A stretch of 64,000 nucleotides of DNA from an uncultured Lachnospiraceae bacterium (GCA_902781655.1 CACZJZ010000004.1:1-64000), one strand, 5' to 3'; counted from the first letter of the stretch, positions 28,968-39,245 are shown. Notes: generated by a model from the sequence alone, not told the origin. A program made the numbers and translations.

Positions 28968-30368
28968 TTACGATACCGCTCCGAGCGGCTCCACTTCCCT
29001 CCGGTACACCCTCCGGAAGAATAACTGCGTCAGCGCAAACGAGACTGTCTCCGCGATCAGGAAGCACCACCATACGCGATTGACATTGCCGGTCAGCGAC
29101 AAAAGATAGGCGGCCGGAATGAGCGCGATGAGCTGTCTGGCAAGAGAAATGATCAGCGAGTAAAAGCTCTGGCCGAGTGCCTGGAACAGCGAACCCATGA
29201 CAATGCCGAAGGCTGCGATCGGGAAATGAATGGCGATGATGCGGAGCGCCGGGATTCCCATGCTTTTCATGGTCTCCGAGGCGCTGAACAAGTCGAGGAG
29301 CGGTCCCGGAATCACTTCCATCACGAATGTGCCGCACAGCATGATCGCCGCAGCGAGCTTCACGGCGAAACGGATCGCCTCATCGATACGCGGCCTGCTC
29401 TTTGCGCCGTAATTATAAGCGACGACCGGAATCAGCCCGTTATTCAGCCCGAAGACCGGCATGAAAAAGAAGCTCTGCAGCTTGAAATAGACTCCGAATA
29501 CCGCGGTCGCCGTGGATGAGAACTGTCCGAGAATCCGGTTCATGAAATAGGTCATGACCGACCCGATCGACATCATCAGTACGGACGGGATGCCTACATA
29601 ATAAATCTGCCCGATGATCTTCGCCTCCGGATGGAAAATACCAGCGAAGGAAAGATGGATTTCCCGGTTACGCCGGAGGTTGAGCGCCAGTCCCACGACT
29701 GCCGCAATGCACTGTCCGAAAACAGTCGCGTAGGCGGCACCCGCGACACCCATAGCCGGGAAACCGAGCAGTCCGAAAATCATGATCGGGTCCATGATGA
29801 TATTGACTACAGCGCCGGTCAGCTGCGACACCATGCTGTACATCGTCAGTCCCGTGGACTGCAGCAGACGCTCAAAGGTGACCTGAAAATACGCTCCCGC
29901 CGAGATGGTCATCACAATCCCCAGATACTGGCAGCCGTACTCCAGAATTTCCGGGTCTGCGGTCTGCGACGCGATGAAGGGCCGGACCACCGTGAGCCCG
30001 AGCGCCAGCGTCACCAGCGCGCTCAAAATCGCAAGAAAAATGCCGTTGCCCGCTGCCTTGTCCGCCCGGTCAAAACGCTTCTCCCCGAGCGAGCGCGACA
30101 GCAGCGAATTGATGCCGACGCCTGTCCCTGCCGCCACGGAGATGATCAGATTCTGCATCGGGAAAGCCAGCGTGACCGCCGTCAGCGCCCCCTCCGAGAG
30201 TTTTGCGACAAAGATGGAATCCACCACGTTGTACAGCGCCTGCACGAGCATGGAGATCATCATCGGTACCGACATATTGATGATCAGCTGTTTCACAGGC
30301 ATGACGCCCATCTTGTTTTCCCTGCTTTTATTACTTTCCCTGCTTCCCATGCTTTTCTCGTCTTCCAT
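28968..30368 (-). CDS. MATE-family transporter
   Basis: This 466-residue protein has the twelve-helix MATE/MVF layout with MPVKQLIINMSVPMMISMLVQALYN-type first helix, internal repeat symmetry and a FGLNNGLIPVVAYNYGA segment in the second half. It would export a drug or metabolite with ion antiport. It stands first in the polymer array, about 70 nt before the fkbH-like gene, so it may belong to the operon or merely precede it. GAGGGGAT is the ribosome binding site. Confidence 0.93.
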   Translation of the reverse strand: MEDEKSMGSRESNKSRENKMGVMPVKQLIINMSVPMMISMLVQALYNVVDSIFVAKLSEGALTAVTLAFPMQNLIISVAAGTGVGINSLLSRSLGEKRFDRADKAAGNGIFLAILSALVTLALGLTVVRPFIASQTADPEILEYGCQYLGIVMTISAGAYFQVTFERLLQSTGLTMYSMVSQLTGAVVNIIMDPIMIFGLLGFPAMGVAGAAYATVFGQCIAAVVGLALNLRRNREIHLSFAGIFHPEAKIIGQIYYVGIPSVLMMSIGSVMTYFMNRILGQFSSTATAVFGVYFKLQSFFFMPVFGLNNGLIPVVAYNYGAKSRPRIDEAIRFAVKLAAAIMLCGTFVMEVIPGPLLDLFSASETMKSMGIPALRIIAIHFPIAAFGIVMGSLFQALGQSFYSLIISLARQLIALIPAAYLLSLTGNVNRVWWCFLIAETVSFALTQLFFRRVYRREVEPLGAVS

Positions 30369-30383
30369 CCATGTATCCCCTCT

Positions 30384-31520
30384 CTATTTCATCGTCTTCA
30401 TCATTCCGCCGCGATCTGCCAGAAACTCCGGGAGTGCGTGCACCGGCGTTCCGTCCCGTTTCACCGCGGGATGCGCATAGCAGAGCGAATTGTAAATGGC
30501 CTCCTCCACCGCCTCCGCCGCCGGTGTGAATACCTCATTGATCCGCTCCTCCGGGAAAAGGCGGATCGTCCGGAAGGAAGCCGCATGACCGCTGCCGTGC
30601 TCCATCCCATCCGGTTCCTCCCCGAGGTAATTTCCGTTGGAGAAACCAATCACGACATCGCCCGACCCTGTTCCGAGGAACGACCCCGTGCGCACAAGTC
30701 CGACCTCCGCCCGCCGGATCACCCGGCCGAGCTGCCGCGCCGACAGCGGCAGATCCGTCCCGATCACAATCATGATGGAACCCACATCCGGCGTGGAAAA
30801 CGAGGCTTCACACGCCGCGCCGCGCTTTGCCTCCGCGGCTCTCCTGCGCAGCGTCCGCTCGATCTCCCGTCCCACAGGCTCCCCGCAGATCATCAGATTC
30901 TTCAGACTTCCAAAATTCGACTGCACCAGCGCGCCGATCGTATAGCTCTGCCCTCCAAAGCGGATGACGCGCGAGGCGGATCCGATGCCTCCCTTGAGGT
31001 CACAGCAGATCGTTCCCCGCCCGGCGCCGACATCTCCCTCGGCAAAATCCGGTCCGTCCGTCTCCGCCGCCCGGATGGCCGCGAGAACCTGCTCCGCGCC
31101 GACTGCCCGCTGCGCGATGTCGCTGATCTCCGAATCATTCGTCTCCCCGACCAGGCAGTTCACGCTCCGGACCTCCCTGCCGCGGGCCGCTTCCGTCTGC
31201 AGGACATAACCCACCAGCGCATCCTGCACACGTCCGACATTCAGGGTATTCGTGAGCGCGATCGGCGACTCGAGACAGCCAAGCTCCTGCACCTGAATCG
31301 TGCCGCTCGTCTTCCCGTACCCATTGATGACATGAACCGCCGCCACCGGTTTTCTCTCATAGGCGCTGCCCTCACAGGGCAAAATCACCGTCACGCCGGT
31401 ATGCACTGCTCCCTCATCCACTGTGCAGTGACCGACCCTCACGCCCGGGACATCCGTGATCCGGTTGTGTGTTCCCGTTTTACCTGCACCCGGCTTATAT
31501 CCATACTCCCGAATATCCAT
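30384..31520 (-). CDS. P1 family peptidase (DmpA-like)
   Basis: This 378-residue protein is an N-terminal nucleophile-type peptidase of the DmpA/BapA family, which cleaves N-terminal or beta-amino-acid amides after self-processing. ITDVPGVRVGH at the N-terminus, GAGRGTICCDLKGGIGS and NSNFGSL-like segments are typical. The self-cleavage site is probably the Gly-Ser in DVGSIMIVIGTD, giving a Ser nucleophile. It should be cytoplasmic. GGGAGGAA precedes the ATG at 31520. It lies between the serine dehydratase genes and the MATE gene on the same strand. Confidence 0.9.
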   Translation of the reverse strand: MDIREYGYKPGAGKTGTHNRITDVPGVRVGHCTVDEGAVHTGVTVILPCEGSAYERKPVAAVHVINGYGKTSGTIQVQELGCLESPIALTNTLNVGRVQDALVGYVLQTEAARGREVRSVNCLVGETNDSEISDIAQRAVGAEQVLAAIRAAETDGPDFAEGDVGAGRGTICCDLKGGIGSASRVIRFGGQSYTIGALVQSNFGSLKNLMICGEPVGREIERTLRRRAAEAKRGAACEASFSTPDVGSIMIVIGTDLPLSARQLGRVIRRAEVGLVRTGSFLGTGSGDVVIGFSNGNYLGEEPDGMEHGSGHAASFRTIRLFPEERINEVFTPAAEAVEEAIYNSLCYAHPAVKRDGTPVHALPEFLADRGGMMKTMK

Positions 31521-31633
31521 GAAAACTTCCTCCCTATTCCGATGCCAGACTTCTGCCCGGGCCACGTCCGCCGCAGCGTCGCATCCCTTGACGCCTGACG
31601 CCTGCCCCTGTATTTTCCTGTCCCGGCCTGCTC

Positions 31634-32506
31634 TCAGTCGCCCGTCCCGATCTTTCTCCGGATGGCCTGCCCCGCCGGCGTCATCGCCAGCCCGCCGTGC
31701 CCTGTCTCGCGCAGGTCGGCCGACATCGCATGGCCGACGGTGCGCAGCGCGTCGATCACCTCATCCGGCGGAATTTTGCTGCGGATTCCCGCCATCGCCA
31801 TGTCGGCGCTCGTCACCGCGTTCATCGCGCCGATGACATTGCGTTTGACGCAGGGGATCTCCACGAGGCCTGCCACCGGATCGCAGACGAGTCCGAGCAG
31901 GCCGGAAAGCGCCATCGCACACGCATGCGCCATTGCCTCCCCGCTTCCGCCGAGCAGATATACCGCAGCGCCTGCCGCCATGCCCGAGGCTGATCCGATC
32001 TCTGCCTGACAGCCGCCCTCCGCGCCGGACAGGCTCGCCCGCTCCGCGATCACGCCGCCGATCCCGGCCGCCACGTACAGAGCCTCGACCATCCTCTCGT
32101 CCGGCAATGACAGTTTCTCCTGCATGGAAAGGAGAACCGCCGGCATCACGCCGCACGACCCGGCGGTCGGCGCCGCCACAATCCGTTTCATGCAGGCATT
32201 GGACTCCGCCACCTTCAGGGCGCGCTCCATCACATGGGATGTGAACTCCCCGCAGAGAAGTCCTCCGTTCTCCCGGCGCACACGGATTTTGTCGGCGTCT
32301 GTTCCGACAAGGCCGCTGGCGGAATGAAGCGCCGGGTCATAGTCCCGGTCCGACGCCTTCATGGCGTCCCAGATCTCCGTCATTCTCGCAAAGGAAGCCG
32401 CCTCATCCAGCGCCTCCTCCCGGCAGTCATCAAGCTGCACCGTCTTCCAGAACGGCAGATGCGTCCTGCCGCATTCTGCCAATATTTCTTCCAGAGAATG
32501 AAACAT
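31634..32506 (-). CDS. sdaAA: L-serine dehydratase, iron-sulfur-dependent, alpha subunit
   Basis: This 290-residue subunit forms, with SdaAB, the oxygen-sensitive 4Fe-4S enzyme that turns L-serine into pyruvate and ammonia. The cluster cysteines are visible in APTAGSCGVMPA, LVCDPVAG and VEIPCVKRN. SGAEGGCQAEIGSA is also typical. The ATG at 32506 is preceded by GGAG at good spacing; upstream codons lack homology. It follows sdaAB by 41 nt in the same operon. Confidence 0.96.
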   Translation of the reverse strand: MFHSLEEILAECGRTHLPFWKTVQLDDCREEALDEAASFARMTEIWDAMKASDRDYDPALHSASGLVGTDADKIRVRRENGGLLCGEFTSHVMERALKVAESNACMKRIVAAPTAGSCGVMPAVLLSMQEKLSLPDERMVEALYVAAGIGGVIAERASLSGAEGGCQAEIGSASGMAAGAAVYLLGGSGEAMAHACAMALSGLLGLVCDPVAGLVEIPCVKRNVIGAMNAVTSADMAMAGIRSKIPPDEVIDALRTVGHAMSADLRETGHGGLAMTPAGQAIRRKIGTGD

Positions 32507-32547
32507 ATTCCTACTCCATGCAGTATTTTTGCGTCGCCGCAGAACAA

Positions 32548-33210
32548 TCACAACAGACTATAGTAAGTGACCTTCTCCACGCCCTCGAGATGCTCCAGCC
32601 AGTGCACCGATTCCTCCGGCACCTCCTGATCGCACTCGATGACCATGACGGCATGCCCGCCGCGGCCGGAGCGGTAAAGCTGCATCGTCGCGATGTTGAC
32701 CGACTTATGCTGCAGCATCGACGTGACCTCCGCGACGTGCCCGGGCTGATCCAGATTGTGCACAATGAGCGTCGGAAGATCGCCGCTGAAATTGGCCTCC
32801 AGTCCGTCGATCTCCCGGATGTTGATCCGCCCGCCGCCAACCGACTCCCCTACGACCTCCAGTTTCTTCCCGTCTGCCGCGGTCAGCACGAGTTTTGCCG
32901 AATTGGGATGCGCCCCCTCGCCCAGATCGACAGCGCCGAAATGAAAGGTCATCCCGGCCTTCTCCGCGAGCGCGAAGCTCTCCGGGATCCGCGGGTCCGC
33001 CACATCCAGTCCGAGCAGACCCGCCACCAGCGCCCGGTCCGTGCCATGCCCGCGCCCGGTGGCGAGGAACGATCCGTGCAGCAAAATATCCGCGTCCACG
33101 ACAGGCTCTCCCACCAGTTTCCGGCAGACATTCCCGATCCGGACAGCACCAGCCGTATGCGAACTCGACGGTCCCACCATCACGGGACCGACCACCTCAA
33201 ATATATTCAT
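32548..33210 (-). CDS. sdaAB: L-serine dehydratase, iron-sulfur-dependent, beta subunit
   Basis: This 220-residue subunit has the N-terminal serine dehydratase beta domain (FEVVGPVMVGPSSSHTAGAVRIG) and a C-terminal ACT domain starting near residue 145 (LPTLIVHNLDQPGHVAEVTSML-type strand-helix). The ACT domain may bind serine as a regulator. It is the first gene of the operon, with a -10 element and a 5' leader hairpin upstream. Confidence 0.96.
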   Translation of the reverse strand: MNIFEVVGPVMVGPSSSHTAGAVRIGNVCRKLVGEPVVDADILLHGSFLATGRGHGTDRALVAGLLGLDVADPRIPESFALAEKAGMTFHFGAVDLGEGAHPNSAKLVLTAADGKKLEVVGESVGGGRINIREIDGLEANFSGDLPTLIVHNLDQPGHVAEVTSMLQHKSVNIATMQLYRSGRGGHAVMVIECDQEVPEESVHWLEHLEGVEKVTYYSLL

Positions 33211-33254
33211 GAACCGCCTCCGCGTAAACGCCAGTCACTTCTCAGGGCATAGAA

Positions 33255-33290
33255 AGAGGGCGCGCCGCGCCCTCGCTTGCGGGATATTAT
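33255..33290 (-). promoter_or_regulatory. sdaAB promoter -10 and leader hairpin
   Basis: A perfect TATAAT (33285-33290, minus strand) has no good -35. Downstream in the leader an 8-bp GC-only hairpin (33255-33273) precedes CTTTCT. It could act as an attenuator or only as an mRNA structure. Confidence 0.45.
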
Positions 33291-33361
33291 AACACCAATC
33301 CCTGGAAACTGCTCCGGCCGCCCGGCCCATGCCGAAAGAGGAAGGCCAGAAAAGGCAAAAG

Positions 33362-33399
33362 AAAAAATCTGTCACACATCAAAGTGTAACAGACTTTTT
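33362..33399. terminator. Bidirectional intrinsic terminator
   Basis: A 10-bp stem with one mismatch (33368-33377 with 33384-33393) and a 6-nt loop is flanked by six A on the left and five T on the right. It ends the minus-strand lipoprotein transcript just after its stop codon. Confidence 0.8.
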
Positions 33400-33418
33400 C
33401 CCTCATTCCTATACCGTA

Positions 33419-36400
33419 TCAGTCCGCCTTGATCGAATCCGTGCGATAGATGAACTTCACTGCGTTGCCGCCGTTCTTGTCGTCGTCCGACTGCGCCGGA
33501 AGCGCTCCCGTGAAGGAGTTGTAGTCGTCGCCGGCCTCCGTCACCGCCTGCAGACGGTCAAGCACATCCTGAACATTGTCTCCGAAGAGCTCCGTCAGCT
33601 TCTGAATGCCCTCTTTGTTGTACTTGTTGAGACCATCCAACAGCTCCTGTGCGCCGTCGTCCAGACTTCCTGTGCCGTCCAGCAGCTGCACTGTGCCATC
33701 GTACAGATCCGATGCGCCGTCGTCCAGCTGCACCGCGCCGTCATACAGATCCGCCGTGCCGCTGTCGAGCTTATCCGCGCCGGTTTTCATCGAGATCCCC
33801 GGCGCCCTTTGCCAGAGTATCGAGGCCATCCTTCAACTGAGAAGCGCCGCTGTCCAGCTTGCCAGCGCCAACGGTGAGTGCCTGCGTGCCGTCCTTCAAC
33901 TGCGCCGTGCCGCTTTTCAGCGTTTCCGCTCCTTTGGAGAGCGGCTGCACACCTTCATTCTGCAATTTCGAGATGCCCGCATCCAGATCGCTGGCCCCCT
34001 TGCTCAGCTTCGAGACACTGCCTGCCAGAACAGGAAGCTGGTCGATTGCCTGAACAGATGCCTGAATCGTCAACTGATTCTCGGAAAGCTTCTGCCCGAT
34101 CTGACTTCCCGCTAAATTCAGTGTCTCGAATATGCTCTTCAGCCCGTCGCGTTCGTTTGCTTCCAGCGTTGTTAAAATCTGTGCCTCAGTGGAGATGGTC
34201 GCCACGTCGCTCTGCGCTGTGGCAGCCGCTTTCATGGCATTGCTGAGAGCCTTCGATGTATCATCATCACTTGACGGGATACCTTTTAGCTGATCCAGCG
34301 CAGTATCAAGCTGTTTCAGCGCAGCATCCAGTTGATCCTTCTGCGCCTCTAACGCCTTTCTCGTCTCGTTTGCCTGTACAGCGTCCGCATAGACCTTCTG
34401 CGCCCGGCTCAGCTCCTGAGCCGCCTTATCCCGCGCATCCTCTGCGGATTTGTTAGCTGCTTCCACAGAGGCGTCGATCTCCGGGGATTCCTCCGCGGTG
34501 ACAGTGACAGCCGTCACCGCAGGATTCGTCTGCGCGGGTTCTGCCTGCGCGGACTCCGCCACCGCGGTGCTCTCCGTAGTCTGGTCCGTCTGTGAGGTAC
34601 TCCCGGACGTTTCTATAGCTGCGCCTGCAGTCGTGCTGTCCTGCGTCGCCTGCCCGGAGGCTTCCTGTGCCGTTCCGCTCCCGGAAGACCCTTCGCTGTC
34701 CGCAGGAGCCGCGCTCTTCCCTGACGTGCTCTCCTCCTCTGCTGTGCTATCCGCATCCGTCACGGTATCCGGCAGAGCATTGGCAGCCGCCGGGGCCATT
34801 TTCTTTGCGGCGGAGGAAGTACTGCTGCCATCCACCAGCTTTGCCGCCTGATACGCCGCGTTGGCGTCGGCATAAGCCGCTGCTGCTTGCTGATACGCAT
34901 TTGTTGCATCAGCAAGGGCACTTTTCGCATCCGCCACGGCTTTGTCACTCGCACCGCGGCATGCTTCAAGTTTTGTCTTCACTTCCGCCTGTGAATCCTT
35001 CAGCGTTTTCTGCAAGGCATAGAGGCTTTGGGTATTTCCCTGTATTGCCTCTCTCTTTGCGGCATCTGTCAGATAATTATTCACTGTCTGCAGGCTGTTC
35101 GACGCCTCGACTGCCTGCGTTTTAATCGTCCCGGTCGTGCCCGAAATCTGTGCCATTCCGCTGCGAAGCGTCGATGCTGTCTCTGAAACAGCATCGCTGT
35201 CTCCGATGCTGCTCTTCACCGTATCCATCACGGACTTTACCTGATAGAGTCCGGCGATCAGCTTTGCAAGTCCGCTCTTCATCTCGCCGGCCTTTTCCGC
35301 GGTGAGACCGGAGGTCGCGGCGTTCAACTGGCCAAGGCCTCCTGACAGCTCCGAAGAACCTGCTTTCAGCGTATTCGTGCCGGTGCCAAGCTGCGAGATT
35401 CCGCCCTGGAGGGCTGCCGCGCCGTCGTCAAGACTCTTTGCGCCCGCCTGCAGCTTGCCGGAATTATCCACGAGGCTGGCCGTGCCATTCTTTAATTCCC
35501 CCGCACCGGACTGCAGCTTGCCTACGCCTGCATTCAGAGTCTCCGTGCCGGTCTTGAGCTTTGCTACGCCGTCCACCAGAGCAGCGGAACCATCCTTGAG
35601 CTCGCCCGTGCCGTCGGCCAGCTCTTTTGTCCCGTCCTTCAGCTTGCCGGCGCCATCCTTCAGATCGCCGGTGCCGTCCTTCAGCTTGCCGGCGCCGTCC
35701 TTCAGATCAGAGGCGCCGTCCTTGACCTTGCCGGTGCCGTCCTTCAGATCCTCCCCGCCGTCGATGAGCTTGTCCATCCCATCCTGCAGATCGTCCATCT
35801 GATCGGAGATCTCGCTGGTGTCGATGTCCTTCGTCAGATTGAAGCTGGACAGCACATTGCTGGATGCCATGGTCAGGGTCATATCGAGGGCAAAGTTTTT
35901 GACATCCGCCTCGATCTCCACGCTTTCCGGGATGTCGATGTCGTCGAGCTTCTTCCTGGCCTCCTCGTCCTTCGCCTTGCTCTTCATGTTGTCCCAGTCG
36001 AGGCTCTCGGTAAGGCCCGGGAACGCGACGCCGACGACAATATTGTTCTTGCCCTCGTTGATGATTCTGCCATTGGTGACGGTCACATTGCTGAACGTGT
36101 CATTCGGGAGTACCGCGCCGCTCGTCATGCAGAACGGCACCTTGATTTCCTCTTCCTTGTCTCCAACCTTCACCTTCTTAGTGGCATTGTTCGTGTATTC
36201 AAAACGGATTTTGACATGGCCGCTCTTGCCGGCGAGGTCCTCCGGTTTGATGTCCTTACCATCCAGCTGATAGGACAGCTTCACGGTCACAGGGAGTTCC
36301 TTATCCGTGGTACCCTGATAATAGACATCCGCGCCGCCGTCCGTATCCCAGGTGATGGTTCCGTCCGCATTCTCCTTGTAGCTGCCATCGCCGTTCACAT

Positions 36401-36743
36401 TGGTGATGTCCTTGAGCGTCGTGGTATCCTTCAGAGAATCCGCGCCGTCCTTATTTTTCAGCTGATTGCTGACGATCACCTTCGTCGGCGAACCCGCCGC
36501 GTCCGCGATCACATAGACGGTCTCATCCTTGCCGCTCTCGCTGCTGTGGGAGACGCCGTCCGCCTTCTCCTGCTCTGCGGTCTCCTGCTCCACCTGTTCG
36601 GCTGCCGTGGACGCTGCCTCTGCGCTCTCGTCCGAGGCCGTCTTGCCGCATCCGAAGAGTGACATGCTCATCGTGACAGCCAGCAGCACGCTCAGGACGC
36701 GTGCCTTCGTTTCCTTTCCGATGACAAGATTCCATTTTTTCAT
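33419..36743 (-). pseudogene. Giant heptad-repeat lipoprotein partner of MMPL exporter, frameshifted
   Basis: A lipoprotein signal ends in the lipobox SLFGC (Cys near residue 32). A beta-rich domain spans about residues 60-270. Long runs of the Leu-x-x-Gly heptad follow, in the style of LKDGAGKLKDGTGDLKDG, interrupted by a coiled-coil region with Ala/Ser/Thr-rich sequence (about residues 560-830). The first frame stops after about 990 residues at 33771, but the heptads continue in the next frame to 33419. Removing one A from the run of four at 33784-33787 restores one frame of 1107 codons with an unbroken repeat. It is either a real frameshift, a slippage site or a sequence error. It lies 154 bp downstream of the MMPL gene. 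Confidence 0.85.
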
Positions 36744-36897
36744 AATCTGTATTCCTCCTCACTGGCATCCGTCAGCCAGCCGCTATTGCAAAATTCCTCT
36801 CTGTGCCGTGATCTGCCGCAGGCTTTTCATCAGTCGCTTGTCAGACTGACTGTTTCCGTCAGCCTGTCTGTTCCCAATCCCGCCTGCAAAATCCGCA

Positions 36898-39027
36898 TCA
36901 GTTGTTCTGTTCTTTTCTTGCCGCGATGCGCTCCTGTGCCTTTGCCTTCACCATGGCATGCGTGGTGCCGCGGTCCGGCAGCGTAGTCTTCAGAATCAGC
37001 TTGTCGAAGATCATCAGGAAGCCCGGCAGCACGAAGATGACGCAGCCCATGCTGATCAGGGCGCCTCTCGCCATCATGATGCAGATGGAGCGGATGAGGT
37101 CGATGGTAGAGTAAATGCCGACGCCGAAGGTCGCGCCGAAGAACGACAGCGCGCTGACGAAGATTGACTTCGAACTCGTGCGGACCGCGATGCGGACCGC
37201 CTCCGATTTTGACTGACCGTTGTTGCGGCGCTCCCGCAGGTATCGCGTAGTCTCCAGGATCGCGTAATCGACGGTAGAGCCGAGCTGAATGGTTCCGATG
37301 ACGATGCTGGCGATGAACGGCACCTGAGAACCCATAAAGTACGGAACTCCCATGTTGATCAGGATGCCGCCCTCGATGACCGCCACCAGGATGAACGGAA
37401 TCGAGATCGAGCGGAACACCAGCAAAATAATGACAAAGATGATGCCGATCGAAACCGAGTTGACCATGATGATATCGCGGTTGGTCGTGGTGATCAGATC
37501 ATACGTGGCCGGCGCCTCGCCGACCAGCAGAGAGTTCGGATCGTAGCTCTTGGCCAGTGCCTTGATCGTGTCGCACTGCTGGTTGACCTCGTCCGAGGCC
37601 ACCTGGTACTGCGAACCGATCAGCAGAACCTGCCACTTGTCATTCATCAGATTGTCGCGGAGTTCATCCGGAATCATGTCGTCCGGAATGCCGGCGCCCT
37701 TCAGCGAATTGACGCCGAGAATATAGGAGACGCCGTCCACGTTTTTGATATCGTCCGCGAGCTTCTGGACATCCTTGGCCGGCAGATCCGCGCGAAGCAT
37801 TAGCATGTCGGTCGTGGACATGTCAAAGTCCTTCTCCAGCTTGTCGTTGGCGATGATGGACTCAAAGGTCTTCGGCAGCGTCCGGTCGAGGTTGTAATAA
37901 ATTGTGGCGTGCTGATTGCCGTAGGCACCCGGGATGACCAGCAGGAAGAAGATGATCAGGAACACCGGAAACCGCTTCAGCACCCAGTATCCGAGGCCAT
38001 TGAACTCCGGAATGAGCGGCTTGTGTTTTGTCTTCTGCAGAATCGGATCAAACACCAGCACCATCGATGGCAAAATCGTGATGCAGGCCAGCACACCGAA
38101 GAGCACGCCCTTCGCCATGACGAGGCCGAGGTCCATGCCCAGTGTGTAGCTCATGAAGCACAGGGCGATGAAACCGGCGATCGTGGTGACGGAGCTGCCG
38201 ATGACGGAGGAGAAGGTCGCCTGGATAGCCTTCGCCATAGCCTCATCTTTTTCATCTCCGTTCTCCAGCTGCTCCTCATAGCTGTGCCACAGGAAGATCG
38301 AGTAATCCAGCGTGACACCCAGCTGCAGGACCGCCGCCAGCGCCTTGGTCACGTAAGAGATGGAACCGAGGATATTGTTGGTTCCGAGGTTGTACAGGAT
38401 GGCGATCCCGATGCTGAGCAGGAAGACGAACGGCACCGCGAAGGAGTCCATCGAGAGCATCAGAATAATCGTCGCGAAGATCACAGCCAGAATGACGTAA
38501 ACCGGTGCCTCGCGGTCGGCCAGCTCCTGTGTGTCGATCAGAACCGGCGTAATGCCGGCGACGAAGCAGTCCTTGCCGCACAACGCACGGATCTCCCGGA
38601 CCGCCTGGGTTGTCTCGTCCGAAGCGGAGGTGTTTTCATAAACCACGAACACCATCGTGGCGTCGCCTTTGTTGAACTTGTCGTACAGCTCCTTCGGAAT
38701 GATTTCCTTCGGAACCGTGAGATCCAGAACCGAGTCATACCAGAGCACATTCTTGACATGATCGACATGCTCGATCTCTGACTTGAGATGGGATACCTGC
38801 CGGTCAGACATCCCCTCGACGATGATCTCCGAGAAGGCGCCAGACTGGAACTCATCCACCATGATATTCTGACCCTTCATGGTATCGATGTTCTGCGGCA
38901 GATAACTCAGCATATCGTAGTTGACCTTCATCCGCGAATAGCTGATCAGCGCCGGTATCAGCAAAACTACGGCCAGAATCAGGATAGGAATCCTGAGCTT
39001 GACGATCGCGTGCGAAACCTTCTTCAT
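36898..39027 (-). CDS. MMPL/RND-family exporter
   Basis: This 709-residue protein has the RND duplication: a membrane helix, an outside loop and a five-helix bundle, each twice. The LGVTLDYSIFLWHSYEEQ segment in the first half and IQLGSTVDYAILETTRYLRER in the second are the matching membrane motifs with acidic residues for proton flow. Gram-positive members export lipids or envelope molecules. The heptad-repeat lipoprotein downstream is the usual extracytoplasmic partner. GGGAGGC precedes the ATG at 39027; a start eleven codons upstream lacks a good site. Confidence 0.92.
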   Translation of the reverse strand: MKKVSHAIVKLRIPILILAVVLLIPALISYSRMKVNYDMLSYLPQNIDTMKGQNIMVDEFQSGAFSEIIVEGMSDRQVSHLKSEIEHVDHVKNVLWYDSVLDLTVPKEIIPKELYDKFNKGDATMVFVVYENTSASDETTQAVREIRALCGKDCFVAGITPVLIDTQELADREAPVYVILAVIFATIILMLSMDSFAVPFVFLLSIGIAILYNLGTNNILGSISYVTKALAAVLQLGVTLDYSIFLWHSYEEQLENGDEKDEAMAKAIQATFSSVIGSSVTTIAGFIALCFMSYTLGMDLGLVMAKGVLFGVLACITILPSMVLVFDPILQKTKHKPLIPEFNGLGYWVLKRFPVFLIIFFLLVIPGAYGNQHATIYYNLDRTLPKTFESIIANDKLEKDFDMSTTDMLMLRADLPAKDVQKLADDIKNVDGVSYILGVNSLKGAGIPDDMIPDELRDNLMNDKWQVLLIGSQYQVASDEVNQQCDTIKALAKSYDPNSLLVGEAPATYDLITTTNRDIIMVNSVSIGIIFVIILLVFRSISIPFILVAVIEGGILINMGVPYFMGSQVPFIASIVIGTIQLGSTVDYAILETTRYLRERRNNGQSKSEAVRIAVRTSSKSIFVSALSFFGATFGVGIYSTIDLIRSICIMMARGALISMGCVIFVLPGFLMIFDKLILKTTLPDRGTTHAMVKAKAQERIAARKEQNN

Positions 39028-39122
39028 ACTGCCTCCCATACCGCACCTCGTGCGCGGCACTCACCGATCTTGAAATGCCCTTATCCAGACTGCCCGGCAT
39101 TTCCATTCGGCGAAAAAATAAT

Positions 39123-39183
39123 TGACTTGCGGTCATTTACTTACAACGTGGTATGTTCTATCATAATAATGACCAAAGGTCAA
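39123..39183. promoter_or_regulatory. Divergent promoters with two matching TetR-type operators
   Basis: Two 13-bp palindromes share the form TGACY-N3-GGTCA: TGACTTGCGGTCA at 39123-39135 and TGACCAAAGGTCA at 39170-39182. A minus-strand promoter for the exporter uses TTGACC (39178-39183) and TAGAAC (39155-39160) with a 17-nt spacer, so the second operator covers its -35. A plus-strand promoter TTACAA/TAATAA (39141-39169) would start within the second operator. One regulator can thus repress both directions. Confidence 0.65.
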
Positions 39184-39245
39184 TAAACAAATTATTAAAA
39201 AGCCCCGGAAAACGGGACAATTCCGGCGATCTGAGGCAGAATCGA

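Noticed and set aside
26922-29024. 700-codon plus-strand open frame over the FkbH-like gene
   Set aside because: It is antisense to a well-supported gene, Arg/His-rich and without any domain; typical shadow frame in high-GC DNA.
29631-31598. 655-codon plus-strand open frame over the MATE and P1 peptidase genes
   Set aside because: It spans two real genes on the opposite strand and shows low-complexity His/Arg composition.
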